Of a DNA stretch of 64,000 nucleotides, positions 38,902 through 51,856 are shown in pieces (within the stretch, counting starts at the first letter, position 1; each line of letters opens with the position of its first letter). Below the pieces are notes generated by a model that saw only the letters and a program-made list of their open reading frames with translations, was not told the origin of the DNA and searched no databases. Source of the stretch: Hyphochytrium catenoides (Eukaryota; Sar; Hyphochytriomycetes; Hyphochytriales; Hyphochytriaceae); assembly GCA_900088475.1 (NCBI GenBank), contig FLMG01000265.1:255124-319123 (forward strand). Reading direction: 5' to 3'. Made by a program: the position numbers and the translations under genes.

Positions 38902-39723
38902 TTATCGCAACGCTATGGAGAGATTCTCAGCAGGAATTTGTCGGTCTGATCTCATCTTTAGTGCTTCCGCCAGGTCCGGAACGCTGACGGGACACATGGC
39001 TCGATCTACGTCTACATCAGCGTATCCTAAGATAACATTACCATGGGCGAATGTGACGTGACGGCGAGGTTTACTATCTTCACTTGAAGTCGTTGAACCC
39101 GAGCCGTCGTTTTTTCCTGAGCTTCTTCGTCTCTTTCTCGAGGCATGTGGCTCAATCGCAGACAGGATGTCATGCGCTCTCTTCCTGTACTTGATCCTAT
39201 AGTTAAGAGCTTCTCTGCGAAGGTTGAGATAAGGGTGGCTCCCTGTGCTTGCCTCACTACTCGTTAGAGATGTATAGAAAGTCTGCAACGGGTCCCCAAG
39301 CTCCACCGTCGCACCTTCTTCTTTGAACAAAGCTTTCAACTTCTCTACCGCCATTTGAAGGAAGTCTCTAGCCCAGGTGGTTCTTCCCGGAAAGTGGGCG
39401 CAGATACTTGCTAGATGAGAAGCTAGCTGAGAAAAGAAACGCGGGTAGTCTTCTACCGTCTGCACCGACTTCACAAGGTACCTGAGGCTCTGGCTCAAGA
39501 TACACTCTATGGGACTATCGTCAACAGTCATCTTAGCTGGTACCGTTGACTCAGTCGACATAACTGGATCCGGCGAACCGTTCGAGCTCTGCAACTCAAC
39601 ACCGCCGAAGTGTCCTCCTCCCTGGCCATCGTCTTGCACCATCCTAGCCTTCCGTATGCTGCACTTCACCGTCGAAGGCAGGAATGACAACGATCTCTGG
39701 GATCTGTGATGGAAAGTTCTCAA
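38902..39723 (-). CDS. Orphan 273-residue protein with RVxF-like motif
   Basis: Unrecognised single-exon frame that ends 115 bases from the convergent ribokinase stop. The middle (about residues 70-165) looks folded and helical (ECILSQSLRYLVKSVQTVED...). Then come a basic nuclear-localisation-like cluster (HASRKRRRSSGK), a Ser-rich acidic stretch and KPRRHVTFAHG, which fits the PP1-docking consensus [RK]x(0-1)[VI]x[FW]. The final 40 residues look ordered again. A PP1-binding nuclear regulator is an inference. The true start may be internal (for example Met28). Confidence 0.6.
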   Translation of the reverse strand: MRTFHHRSQRSLSFLPSTVKCSIRKARMVQDDGQGGGHFGGVELQSSNGSPDPVMSTESTVPAKMTVDDSPIECILSQSLRYLVKSVQTVEDYPRFFSQLASHLASICAHFPGRTTWARDFLQMAVEKLKALFKEEGATVELGDPLQTFYTSLTSSEASTGSHPYLNLRREALNYRIKYRKRAHDILSAIEPHASRKRRRSSGKNDGSGSTTSSEDSKPRRHVTFAHGNVILGYADVDVDRAMCPVSVPDLAEALKMRSDRQIPAENLSIALR

Positions 39724-42564
39724 GGAGAATCGGATTTACGGACCGTCTTGAATGTTATAACTTCACTTCGATTAAAGGAGTTCTTGGTATGCGGGCCTTT
39801 CAACTCTCTCAGATACCGAGTATCCGTGAAGACTGAGTGACTCCTCGTAAGCTCTCCAAAGACTCATTAATAGTGATAGCGCCTCCGCCAGTCTGTCATC
39901 TAGAGACCTTGTAGCTGGTCTTTGTAGAGAGATTTGGCCGTTGTTAACGAGAGAGAGAAGAGAGAATAATACTTTTGCGCCGGCTGCTGTTGGCAGTTTG
40001 CGAGTCAGGTGCTGGTGTGCCTCCTATGCCCTATCCTTTCTGTATGCAACAGTCCAACAGTCTGTGGTCTTCTCCCCTCTCTCTTTCATATCTCTTGAAG
40101 TGTAGACTGTCCTATCTCCTCTCCTCATCTTGCTCCTTTTTCTGTTTCCCGACCTTGATATGCCTCTGTCTCACCAGGAGCGGGTGCAGTTGTGTTGTTT
40201 CCAAGGTANNNNNNNNNNNNNNNNNNNNNNNNNNNNNNNNNNNNNNNNNNNNNNNNNNNNNNNNNNNNNNNNNNNNNNNNNNNNNNNNNTCTCTCTCCTT
40301 TCTCTCTTTCTCTCTCTCCTCTCTCTTTTTCTCTGTCTCTCTCCCTCTCATCTCTCTCAACCCTGTTCTTCTCACGGTGTTCTATCTTGGATTTCTCTCT
40401 CTCTCGCTGTTTCTCCCGCATTCTCTCTGTCTTCACTCCCTATCTGCAGCTTTCTAGTGTTATTCTTGTTCTCTGTCTCTTCTCTCTCTTCTCACTCTTC
40501 CTCTCTCTCTTTTGTACTTTCTTCTTTCTCCGGCTCTCTCTCTTTGATGTTTGAGTTGCTCTCTGTCTGTTCACCGCCCTTCCCTATTTTTCCCTGTGGC
40601 TTGCTCTGTCTCTCACATGTCAGATTATTGCTGCCTCTGTCTCGCTCTCTCCTTGCTAGACGCGCTGCTCTAGAACTAGAACTACCTATCATGCCCCCCA
40701 CCTCGTCTCTGGTGTACATGTGTACACGTACAGCACAACTGGTCACCAGACGACATCTCCATGGAATCTGTCTCCCACCGTCCTTCCAGTTTCTACTTAA
40801 TATACATGAATCAGCCGCTCTACATCATGACTCTGACTCACTCTGTCTTGTGCCCGTCAACGACAAGGACCCGAATCTTTGGGTTCCGCCGCCCCTGTAT
40901 CGCTGACACTTCAACATCACCATGTTGTGCATAGGGAATAATAGTCCAGGACCCTGCAGTAAGAAGGGTCCCCATAACTACTTCAGGAGCAGTAGTAATA
41001 TCAGGTACCAATGCCCCTTGCTAGGTTTGACTTGTCAATTAGAGAGTGAATTGACATAAATGATGGGGGTGGTACTGTAGCGTTGATGGGAATAAGGCCT
41101 TAATTTAAGTCACTCTGTCAAATAAGAGGTCTATATTGAACTTTTTGCATTTTTGTGTTCTTATTACTGGGGAAAGGAACGTTTATAGAGAGGAAGAAAC
41201 GACCAGGATTTTTTACTCGAGTCTGCCCAAAGATTCTCCTGGAACCTTCATCGTCTCTCCTCTCTCGCCATTTCCATTGCAACCAAGCGTCATACCTTCA
41301 GAATCTTCGGATTGACATGAATCGTCACAGTCTTTATACTTCTAGGCTGGACTATCGTCATTTGGAAGACACTGCCGGAGGCTTATCGTCTCTAAGCAAT
41401 GTATTGTATGCGTCATGGAGTAGCCAAGTTGCCGGCATAGAGTGCGGAGCTTCTGCCAGGCTTACTGGCGCTGCCGGAAGCTGTTCTTAAAAGATGAGCA
41501 TAGCGGATGTCCACATTTTATCGCCAGGGCGACGGAAACGGGCTAGAGTTATTGGGAGCTAGCCACATGAAGAAGGCACTTGTTGGACACTGCGGTGTTT
41601 TAATAGTCAAGGCTAGTTCGGGTGGTGATCCTATAGTGACATGAAGGTTGTGATCACAGCATGTAAGACTCTAATGAAGGAGTCAGTCCATATATCAAGG
41701 AGCCGGCGATCAAGCTAGTAAATCTTTGGCCCGGTTTGCAGGGCTCTGTAGTGAAGGAGTCATGCTTCTTGCTGAAAACCACAGATTCTCTCAATTGGAG
41801 GGTGACCTAGTTAGGCAAAAGCAAACAACCCTGATAAGCCCCGGTTACCTAGAACACCTGCAACCTCGACGACAATCCTTGCCTAACCAGGACAGCAGAA
41901 GAAGGCCCCTTCTCAGGCAGCATGCTCTCTGAGTAGTGTTCACGCAGTACCGTCCCTATAACTTAAGGTAGTAGCCAGACAGGGATTGCGTTATTCGCGG
42001 CGGTACCCAAGAGCGCCAATGGGAGTAATGTCACTCGTCAGGGCGGCCGCCATCCTCCCTGTCGTCTATTGGATGCAAGGCATTATACACGCTTTCTACA
42101 GTCGCTCTCATTTTGTCATCAGTACTACGCTCAACGCTGGCTCTTTACTGGCTTGTAGCCCGTCAACAGATCCCATCTAGCCTTGGGAAGTACAAAGCGC
42201 TGAAGAGGAGGACTGAAACGTACATCTGGGAATACCTCTATTGCACTGTCTGTCTGTTTGTCCAGAAAGCTATGCCACCGTCAGAGGCTGAGGGAGAGCC
42301 GCCTTTATACATCCTTTTGACATCCTTCTTGGATATCTTCACTTCCCAAACCTCCGTTACCGGCTATCTCAGTAACGGCCCGCTTTCTATATCGTCCTTT
42401 GGTTCTAACCACCAAGTGGTTCTTCCTCTCTCTGTCACTTCTTTCCTCTCCCTTCCTCCTTTCCTCTCCCTTCCTCTCTCTTTTCCCTCTCTCTTTCCAG
42501 GTCTGGTTCTGCTCTCTCATCCCCCAACCCGCATTGTCGCTTGCTTTCTCTGTGCAGCTTTGAC
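39724..42564. other. 2.8 kb CT-rich spacer with gap
   Basis: Long CT-dominated low-complexity sequence (40300-40620) flanks an assembly gap. Long open frames here exist only because CT repeats lack stops. No gene was supported; an exon hidden by the gap cannot be excluded. Confidence 0.5.
40209..40349. repeat. Assembly gap and adjoining CT microsatellite
   Basis: 81 unresolved bases (40209-40289) followed directly by a TCTCTC-rich tract to about 40349. The gap is probably the rest of the same simple repeat. Confidence 0.9.
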
Positions 42565-42987
42565 TTAATCGTCTCGAATCACCGCTCCTTTTTGCGTTTC
42601 TAACTTGTCAGAAGCCATACGGCTTGTGGAAGTCCCTTCTCCTTTCTTCCTCAACTCTGCGTCCTTTCTCCTTTTCACTTGCTGGTCCAATGAAGGCAAG
42701 GTTGCCTGAGAAGCAATGGTGAAGGCTGAGGGAGGCTTGACTATCTTGGACGGGTGGTAGAGTCTCTGTTGCTTCTGTTCTCTTTGTATTCTATGTAGTC
42801 TCTCTTCCCTGCAACCTCCTAATGTTGCTGCCTTCATAAGCTTCCTATGTGTCTATCCCATTACCGGGCTGGCACAAGTAGGACAGACGGCAGAGTCTTT
42901 GCTTCTTTCACCAGCCTTGGGACCAGGCACACCGTGTGACGCGCACGTAACGTACCATGGAGCTTTGTCTACGTTAGGAAGTGGCAT
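42565..42987 (-). CDS. Small orphan protein with CxxH/CxxC pair
   Basis: Two exons, 42987-42865 and 42774-42565, join in phase 0 and give 110 residues. The N-terminal half (MPLPNVDKAPWYVTCASHGV...) holds CASH and CPTC about 22 residues apart, a spacing that could bind one zinc ion. The C-terminal half is basic (DQQVKRRKDAELRKKGEG). I do not recognise a family. The alternative is a longer exon 2 starting near 42837, but it has no compatible acceptor. Confidence 0.5.
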
Positions 42988-43374
42988 TTCTCACCGAGCT
43001 CGGGTTCCGAATTATGAAGAGCACAACCAGAATAACATCATGCAGCAAACCTGTGTGAGTTAGCGGAGTTATACTCTGGGCCATAGGAACTCGCATTACC
43101 TGTATACAGTTCCGCTGTGTGCGCTTGCTTGGCTCTCTGTCTCTCTTTATCTTTCTCTCTTTCTTCTGTCTCTCTGTCTCTCTCTCTTAACGTAATCTTC
43201 TCTGTTCCTAGCTTTCTCCAACTCTTCACTTGCCTAGCTGCAAGGATTTTTGCTGTTCTTCTTGCTGTCTCCGTCACTGTTGGTGGTCCTTGTGGTGCCT
43301 TCGTTATCATAGCTCTATTGACCCACTCACCTTGTCTGTTCCTGCATATCTCGGCCATCTCCCCGGGCCATTAG
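42988..43374. other. Divergent spacer, CT-rich
   Basis: Separates the small orphan (-) from the coiled-coil gene (+) and should contain the latter's missing first exon. ATG at 43039 followed by TGT|GTGAGT is one candidate, but no phase-matching join was certain. Confidence 0.4.
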
Positions 43375-46300
43375 CCTAGCTCCTCCCCTGCATCGCCCAA
43401 CGAGGAACAACTCCTCTAGCAGCTTGTCGAGCACTACTAGAAGCACAGGGCAGTTATCTCCAAAGGCTGAGGCTAGAGAAGAGGAGAATGTGAAGGAACT
43501 AGCTGCCGCTTGCCGACAGGTGTGGTCCCCGTGTCAATTGGGTCTTTCTTTGCTTCTCGCCCTGGCAAAGTGTGTCCAGTCTGAGAAAGTCTCTGTCTCT
43601 CAATCTTTCTTCATCTCGATGCTTCTGTCACTTTTGCTTTCTGCCCAGACTGGCTTTTGATAACTCAGTCCTCTCTCGCTCGCTCTTTGTCCTTAACCCC
43701 CTCTATCTCGCTCTCTCGCTCTCTCGCTCTTTCTCCTTTATTTGTCTCTCTGTGTCTCTCTTGTATTCTTTCTCTCTGTCTTTTTCTTCCTTATCTCTTG
43801 TAACTCTCGCTTTCGCTCACTCGTACTTTGTGCTGTCTGTGGCTAACCTCCTTTCACTTCCCCGCTATCTCTTTGGGACGGCCTATCCAGCCTTGTCTGC
43901 TCTATGTTCTTTCTAGACAACTGCATTGTACCCATCATTCCTGACACTTCCTCTACTCTCTTCCCCTTCATCCCACCACGATCTGGAGCTAGCTCTCGGG
44001 TCTCCTTCAACTGTACAAGGAGCCAGGCCAAACGGATGAGGACGTTGCGACTGGCAAAATGCGGAAAGAAGGCTCGTCCCTGTCAGCAGCTTCTTCAGTC
44101 TCTACCGCTCGAGCCATCAACAAGTTGAGAGGAACCGTAGAGGAGAGTAGGAGACACTCAAGATTTGAGCCACACCTCTCATCAAAAGTGGGACAAGCAG
44201 ACATAGAGGCAGAGCTGATTCTCATCCAAGATGATAAGAAGGTTAGAGTTCATTACCCTTTCCCCTGGTCGCCGAGTCATCTCTTCCTCTCAGCCTTGGG
44301 TACACTCTCTCTCCCTCTCTCTCTCTTCCTCCCTCTATGCTTTCTTTCTCTGCTCTCTTTCTTTCTCTAAGTCTTCCCTCCCTCTCTCAGCCTTTTTCGT
44401 TCTGCCTTTCCTTTTCTCTTTGTGCTTTGTCATGTCTCTCATGTAGATCTTTCCTCCTCTTCTACCTCAGTCCTTTGAACCTGCCCCGTCATCGTTCGCT
44501 TTACTGGCTTCGTATGTTCACGGTAACAGGGCTCGAAGCTATTGACCTAAACAGCTCACCTAACCTATCTCCTTCCCTATGTTTTGCCCGTCATCCCTAT
44601 GCAGCCCGCTAAAGAGAGAGAACGGGGACTGCTGAACCTAATTCAGTGCGTGCTGGAGTCTATCCGGCAGTGTACGGAAGGGGATGGCGAGCACAGCAAT
44701 AACGACCCTTCTGTGCCACTTTCGCCTCGAGGTGAAAATGGCTCAACGACAAGGCTAGGCCAGGGCCAACTTTTTCAAAGTCTGGTCCGCCTTCTATCTA
44801 TATCTGAATCCAGAAGAGCAGAGCTTGATAGAGATTTGATAGTCTCAAAGAAGGAGGTTCAGCATAGAATAGGAGAGGTGGAAAAGCTTCGAAATGAGCT
44901 GCAGATTTTCAAGGAGATCGTCAGGCAACATGGGCGGCCGGAACTCCTCCGAAGAAGAAGCGGAAGCCAGCTGAGTGACGCTGTAACCAGGACACTGCAA
45001 GAGGTAAAGCAACTGCAAGGTCCTGCTAACCTTAGTAACGAAGAAAAGCCAAAGGAGGTGCGGAGCCCGCATTCGAAGGACGCTGCAGTGCAAGAAAGTA
45101 CATTATCTTCTCCAAGACAGGTGCTAGAGACATCGGACGACGAGAGGGCGCGAGATGAGGAGCCAGTTATAGCGAAGGGGAAACCTGAAGATGAAGAAGA
45201 CGGAAGCTCTGCCCTCCAGAGAGAGTTGGACAGCGTCTCAGCCACACAGGAAGTAGGGAAGGAGCACTCAAGGTCTTTTCAGCATCAGCTGATGCAAGAC
45301 AGCAAGCAGGATATTGATGGAATCGGGTTCAAAGAGTCGCCGGAACCTTTGTGTCTTTCCTCCTCTTCCAGCTCTGACGGAGTCAAGACTGTCTTGACCT
45401 CGACAACGTCGTCAGCTCTCGTTGTTCCTGATTCTCTCTCGTCTCGGGAGATTCCATCCGAGTCGTCCATTCAAGGAGATGATCTGCTAGCAACTCTAAG
45501 CGTAGAGCTCTCCATTGTGAAGTCTAAGCTGAGAGAGTCTATGGGCGAGCAGGCCTTCTTCCTCTTTATGACCGATGTGGCACGGAACCAGGGAAGTGAG
45601 GCTCAAGAGCTGTACGAGAGAGAAAGGAGGAAGCGCGTAGATTTAGAGAATGGCCTCCTCTCTCTGAGAAAACGAAAGGAGGTCCAAGATAGAGAGCTTC
45701 AGAACCTTAGAGAGAACTTTGACAGGTACAGCAAATAATCTGGGCAGATCGGTGGCTCTCAGACATACTTCTACCATCTTCCCTGCTAAACATCTATCGT
45801 TGCTTCTTCCTCTATCTATGTCCTGCTGACTGCGCTCTCTGTCTCGCGTTTCTCACTGCTGTTTCCGCTGAACCACGGGGTTATTAGCACTCGGCAAAAT
45901 GATCTCAAGCTCCTGCGCCAGGAGGTGGAGACGCTGTCACAAGCCCTTTCATCTGCAAGAGAAGAATCAGCTCTCCTCCAGCAGATCCTCAGTCTCTCGG
46001 AAGCCAGAAGAGATAGAGAACTAGGGAGAATCTCGCAACAACTAAGAGAAATGAGAGCGGAGAGTGAAAGGAGGGAATCGGATCTAAAACGGACGGTAAG
46101 AGAAGACGAGCGGCCTAAGATCGAGCGAGGCAAAGAGGATCATGGACAGAGAAGACGCCAAGCGAGAGTTGAGCTCTAAGCTCGCCCGTAGTGAACCGTG
46201 TTAGGGATATTAGATAGAGAAAGAAGCCACAGGGCCTCGTCTTCATCGTAGCGCTGCGCACAATGCTTGCTTCCGCATAAGGGCATTCTTCTTCGTTTCT

Positions 46301-48633
46301 CCTTCTCTTTCTTCCTTTTCGTTCTGACCCTTTCCGCTTCTCCATGTTCTGCTTCCTTATCCAGTTGGAAGAAAAGCAAATGCTGAAGTTAGCTTTGGAC
46401 AGCTTGCAGAAAGAGGTTGAAACGCAGAAGGCACTTTTGAGTGGTGCAGTCTGCGCTCAAGAACAGCGTGAGGAGGACGAGAAGAGGCATCGAAGAGTCA
46501 AAGAAGAGGCAGAGACTCTGAGAGCGGAGCTCTGCAAAAGCCAAGGAGAGAAGCTGTCCTTTCTATCGGAGAAGAGAAGTACGGCTACCTCCTCTTAGCT
46601 ATTCATTTGTCCTTCTAGATCACGACGCTTCCCGCTCTTCCTCTAGCCTTGACGGTCCCACTGCCTCAGAAAACTAACTCTACCTCCGCTGATGGACTTA
46701 AGTTCACGTTCTTCCTGTTAATCACTGCTGCAGTATAGAATCTGTTACCCTTGGACTTTGCGTGGTCTCAGTCATACCTCTCTTTTCCCTCTCTTTTCCC
46801 TCTCCTCATAATTTTGCTACAAGTTAGCACCTTGACTTCCCTATTTGGCTCTTGATGTTCTCTTTTCTAAAAGTTACGTCGATTTCATCAGGTCTTCAGC
46901 AGCAGCTAGATGTCATCAGAAGAGAGAACGAAGCGCTATCTTGCTCTCTCAAAGAGAAAAGCAAGGCTTTGGAGAGAGAGGCAGAGCAGAGCGCGTCGCT
47001 TATGCACAAGCTCTCATTCTTTGAGTTAACTTTGAATGAACTCTCGAAGTATAAAGAGAAGGCAGCGCACTTTCAGCAGGCCCTCGCGCAGGAGGAAGGA
47101 GAAAGACTGAAGCGAGAGAAAGAGAGAGAGGTAAAACCTTTTCCACTGTTCTAGTACATTGTATTTCCTCTCTTGCGTAGGTATTTGTCTGGTCCTCTCT
47201 TTTGTACGGACCTTCCCGTTTGTCTGTGGCTCACGGTGAGCACCGCGGCGCTGACTTGTATGTGCTTTAGGAAAGAGAAAGGGATAAAAAGATTGAGGTA
47301 GAAACAACTCTTGCCAAGCTCCAGCAAGGTAATGATGACCTGCAAGCAAAGGTTCATAACCTTCAGACGACGATAGCTCAGCTGGAATGCGAAGGCTTAT
47401 TACACAGCAAGAAGGAGCAAGAAAGGGAAAGTGAACAGTTGATGCGAGAGCAACAAGAAAGAAGGAAGAGAGAAACAATAGAAGCGGAGCTAAGAGACGC
47501 GAATGCCGCCCGGGAGGAGACAGAAAAGCAGCTACGGGAGAAGACACACTGCCTCTTAGACAGAGAAGAGGAAGTGTGGCGGCTTAGAGAAAAGAATGCT
47601 AGATTGGAGCGGGTGGCAATCGCTAACGATGATGCACTGCAGAACCTTAAGCAGGTATGTCAGAGAGTACCATGTGCCGAGATGTGAAAGGTTCAACCCT
47701 TCAGTCCTCAATGATTCACTTGCTTCATCAGTGGGTCTCTTTCGGCGGTCCTTGAATGCCTTTTCTATTTCACGGCGCAAATTATAATGATCGCTCTCAT
47801 CCTAACATATTTGGCTGGGTCTACCATGTAGATGCAGGAGCAGAAAGCTGAGCTGGAGCTACAGAAGAAGTACTTGGCGGAGGTTACCAGCATGATGAAT
47901 TCCCGGCTCAAGTTGCAGCTCGAGCTTCTTGACCTATGTCCAGATAAAGAGCGGGAACGGGGCGGCTGGGCTGCGGGAGGATTGAGTGCCGGACCTCCCC
48001 CACGCCCAATGCGGAGAGTGGGACAGACAGATGAGGAGTGGAGGCGAACAGAGGCGCGATGGCAATCCCTGCAGGTAAGCATACCCCTTCCCGTCCGACT
48101 GTCCTCTCCCAGTATAGATGATTGTTCGGCTGTCCATATGGGTCATGCTCGCTGTATGCGCCTCCATTATGTCTTCTTCTGCTCTTCCTCCTGTCAGACG
48201 TTGATAGCTCCTTAACTCTGCTGCCAACCTTGTGCGGCTGTTAGGCTGAGATCAGCGAAAAGAACCAGAACCTTGTCGCTATGAGCAGGAAGCTCAACGG
48301 ACCGCTGACTTCCTCTACACCTCAAGGTAAGAGCTAAAGTTAAGCCTCTCCTACTATCTATCCCAGCTGCTAGCTATGTGAGCTCTCATGCTCACAGATT
48401 GCGGCTTGCTTCGTCCAGTCCCTGAAGAAGAACAGATGGAGCACCAGGGTGGTACAAAATGGGAGGAGAAGGAGACAGAGAAGCAGGAGCAAGATACCTA
48501 TTGTACAGCTTTACGTCAAGAGATGTCTGCCATGCGTGATAGCTACGAAAAGAGACTGCAGAGTTATGAGGAGGAACTACGAGTTTGCAGACAGACCATT
48601 GCGGATCTTAAAAAAATGGCCGCGGTGCGGTAG
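43375..48633 (+). CDS. Long coiled-coil protein (about 1,030 aa, 5' end unresolved)
   Basis: Exons in phase: 43375-43519, 44020-44241, 44605-45725, 45888-46095, 46365-46578, 46892-47130, 47271-47654, 47832-48074, 48245-48326, 48398-48633. The N-terminal quarter is Ser/Thr-rich and disordered. From residue about 155 to the end the protein is dominated by heptad-like Glu/Lys/Leu/Gln sequence (LQQQLDVIRRENEALSCSL; LRQEVETLSQAL), broken by an acidic Ser-rich linker and a Pro/Gly-rich segment (GPPPRPMRRVG). The end is DLKKMAAVR. No motor, kinase or recognised domain. Long coiled coils are common in centrosome, basal-body, flagellar and Golgi proteins; next to axonemal genes a basal-body role is tempting but only inference. 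The first exon upstream of 43375 is missing. Confidence 0.8.
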
Positions 48634-48881
48634 GCCCAAGCTGCTTGGCCAAAGGTCTCATAAATAATAGCTATTACACATTAGCAAAGGTTGGAACCCG
48701 GCAGGTCTGAGGATATGGCAGGTCCGGGCTAGTATAATGAGACGCTGTAAAGATTCCCGAAGCAGCCTAAAAGCTCCAGAGTTAAAGCAGCACAACTAAC
48801 TAAGGTCACTATGTACACTAAGGGCACAGAAGAATGAGTGGCCCATCTGAGACGAGAAACTATTGAAGACTAAGGAGATCG

Positions 48882-51856
48882 TTATCCTTCAATCTCTTTC
48901 CGGATAGTTTCGTTGAACTGCTTCAGCCCAACCAATACGTCTTTCCATTGTTGCTAGAAAGATTGAGGAGAAGGTGGTTGAGCCAAAATGTTAGTTGTCC
49001 TGACTTGAGCAAAAAGACTCACCAGCTGTATCCTCCCCTTCTCGCTATCCGCGGGAACGGTTTGCTCTTCAGCTTTCCTAAGATCTTTGAGTGGCCCCAT
49101 CGAATTTACTAAAGCAAGAAAGTCTCCGAGTCCCGTTAGGTCGCCTCTGTCAGGAAGCCCGATTGAGCTGAAAGACTCGACAGCAAATGGCAGAGCCTAG
49201 CAATAAGGGTTAGAGGGGGCGCGGAGCGCAAAGCAGACTAGTCAGTCGAAGAGCACACCTCTTCCTCGAGGTCAAGCTGAGCGCGATTTTCCTTTCTCCA
49301 GCTTGCGGGTTCACTCTGACTTGGGCTCATCCAGAATGGCTTGGGCAGATCTGTGGCAAAGGTCGGAGGCATTGGGTCACGCATAGGAAAGCAGGAAGCA
49401 TCGCATAGAGGTAGTTTTAAGACTCCAAAGTCAATGCAAATAGGCTTCATCAAATCGTGAACCGCTATTTACCTTCTCGATGCGATAGGGTGGCCCTATA
49501 AGAGCTGCTAGAGAGGGAGGTGCTCCTATCAGAACGAGTGGAGCCAATTCCAAATACACTTTGGAAGGACGCAGGGTTTGGCACGGGGCCTTGGCCTGGA
49601 GAGGTCTCCAAGGAAGGACGCGGGGATGGCGAGTAGATGAGGTTGCTCGACTGCGAAGTAAAAGGTGGTGAAGAGCCTAGTACGGTAGGACCATTGAGTG
49701 AAAGAGGAGAGGGATGGGTTTGCGCTATGCTTGGCGAACACGAGAATGGTGGAGTCTGCTGAACAACAGGAGGAGAAGACCCGATGGGGATGGCTCTTGT
49801 GTGTGTAGAAGGGCTATTTGTCCTCTGGGTTTCATCCAATTGTGCTCCGTTCAATACATCAGTGACCTTCCCTGTAGCCCTGTTTTGAGCGTCATCAGAA
49901 GTGGAAGCACCGTCCTCTAGGTATAGAGGTTCAGGGGATTCCGGAAAACTTCGAGGGAGGGGAGCTGAAGTTCTCTTAGGAAGAGAGCTCCCTCGGGGAT
50001 GCAATGGGGGTGAGCGCATCAGAGACCTCTCTGAGCCCAGCGATCCGGCTTCAAATTTAGGATAGCTTTCTCCTCCACCAGGATGCGCTGCGTGATTAGT
50101 ATAACCGAAAGGGTTTGCAAGAGGCGTGTTGTTCCAAAGCCCAGGAGATCTGGATAAGGGGTCATGGGATTTGACATCAAGACTTTTAGCATGGATCCTG
50201 CTATCGCTGTGTCTAGGAGCCAAGTTGCCCGCTGAAAGCCTAAATTGCACTCGAGTCGCGTCGTCAGCAGAAGTAGAGGGCTGTCTGCCCAAAGTCGGTA
50301 TCGGCAGCTCATTGTGAACGCCCGATGGCGCAGATTTGGGGATTTCCATAGGACTTGACCGATTGCTGTACGTCTCCAGGGATGGGCTTGTGCCTAGGCG
50401 AGGATGCTCACGGTAACCTAATCCTTGACCTTCATCATAACGCCCTGGCAATGCAGAATCTTCCGCTTTGTTGCTGACAGAGGTGTGGCTTCTACCTTCT
50501 CCATCATCTTCGTGGCTTGATGGGGAGACCCTCGATGGTACATAGTCTTGAATAATGACGTTGGTAGAGATGAGTGGGTACTGAGGCTGCACCTCAAATG
50601 AGCAATCTCTTCTGTATTGACATACGAAGACAAGATTGCCATATGGTGCTTCGATGATAGGAAAACCATAGGAGGAGACAGCAACGTCGGAGCTAAAGCT
50701 CAGCTGAGAGACGTTTTGAATTCGCCCAGCGGCTGCTGTACCGGCAGTTGGTGGGCCGTTATCTCCCGCAGCGTAGAGAGCATAACCCATACAACCTGCC
50801 GAGGGCGTCCCCTGCGAGCTGCGAAAGAGGCGATAGGCAGGTAGCGTTCTTGCAAATGTGAAAGCTACCCGTAACATGACCCCTATTCTTTTGCAGACCT
50901 ATTGAATGTACGATCGATGAAAAAGCAAGCGTCAGCGCCAAAAGGCCAAACCATAGCATAGCAGAGTGGTGACAGTATTGACGAGTAGTAGTAAAGAGAG
51001 AGAGCTTGAAAACCATCATGAGACGGACTTATGGCGGAGGAAGGAATCAAATTTTTAGAGGCAAGAGCTAGCACAAACGGGATATGATCTCAACCTGTCG
51101 AAGCTGCGCGATGACTTTATCTGGGTTGGAAGGCTCCCGCTGATTTCTAAACTGTATTACCCAACGCTCCAACAGAATCTATTGACAAGGTACAGTTAGA
51201 GAACGAGTCTCTTTGGCTTTGAGAGTCAGGATGCTGCGAGCCTGACTAGCGTTCCGATAGAGAGAGAAAGAGCATATATCTCAGACCATTCATTGTCTGG
51301 TAGGCGGCTCAGTGATTTCCACCAAGTCGATGGCGTGCCTTACCGGTCGGCGAGTATCCTTCTTACTCCCATGTGAGCCATTGTAGTTCTTGGCACTACT
51401 CGGATCCCAGAACACGTCCAGGCAAAGAGGAGTATGGACGTCGCTCTTCCATCTTGACATTTTTCGGCGGATATAGTCGATCTCATCTATATCAAGATTG
51501 AACTGCATAAGGGTAAGAAAGAAATTAGGCGAGGCCCTGGAATAACTTTAACCTTGAATGCAGATCCTGTTATGGAGATACAATGTCCATCAAAGATCAC
51601 TTCTTGAGTGTGATCAAGCAACCTCAGCCGTGCAGAGATCGCATAGATGTACAGAGTAACGTACCCGCGCACGCCTTTGTCGGCTCTCAATGTCAGGCTG
51701 AAAGTTAACCCTTGCCTGTGTAACCACCTCCACTATCTTGAACAAGCATTCCACCACAACCTGCTCCGTCTTTGTTCTTCCGGAGGCCGGATCCTTACCA
51801 CTAACGCTTACGAAGGAGGAAGAACTAGCTCTCCGATGGGTTCCTGTGTAGGACAT
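48882..51856 (-). CDS. ATG13: Autophagy protein ATG13 (HORMA domain)
   Basis: ATG13 joins the ATG1/ULK kinase complex that starts autophagosome formation. Seven exons: 51856-51665, 51502-51344, 51178-51095, 50898-49473, 49350-49259, 49196-49023, 48953-48882; 732 residues. The HORMA domain (about 20-260) shows VVVECLFKIVEVVTQAR, FNLDIDEIDYIRRK, ILLERWVIQ, the diagnostic RTLPAYRLFR, and YGFPIIEAPYGNLVFVCQY. A long Ser/Pro-rich disordered middle, expected to be phosphorylated and to bind ATG1 and ATG17-like partners, is followed by LPFAVESFSSIG, as in plant and animal C-termini. An exon between 51343 and 51179 cannot be ruled out. It converges with the coiled-coil gene (248 bases between stops). 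Confidence 0.93.

Noticed and set aside
40130-40906. Long plus-strand open frame across the N run
   Set aside because: Its length comes from CT repeats and unresolved bases, which lack stop codons. No domain and no splice neighbours.
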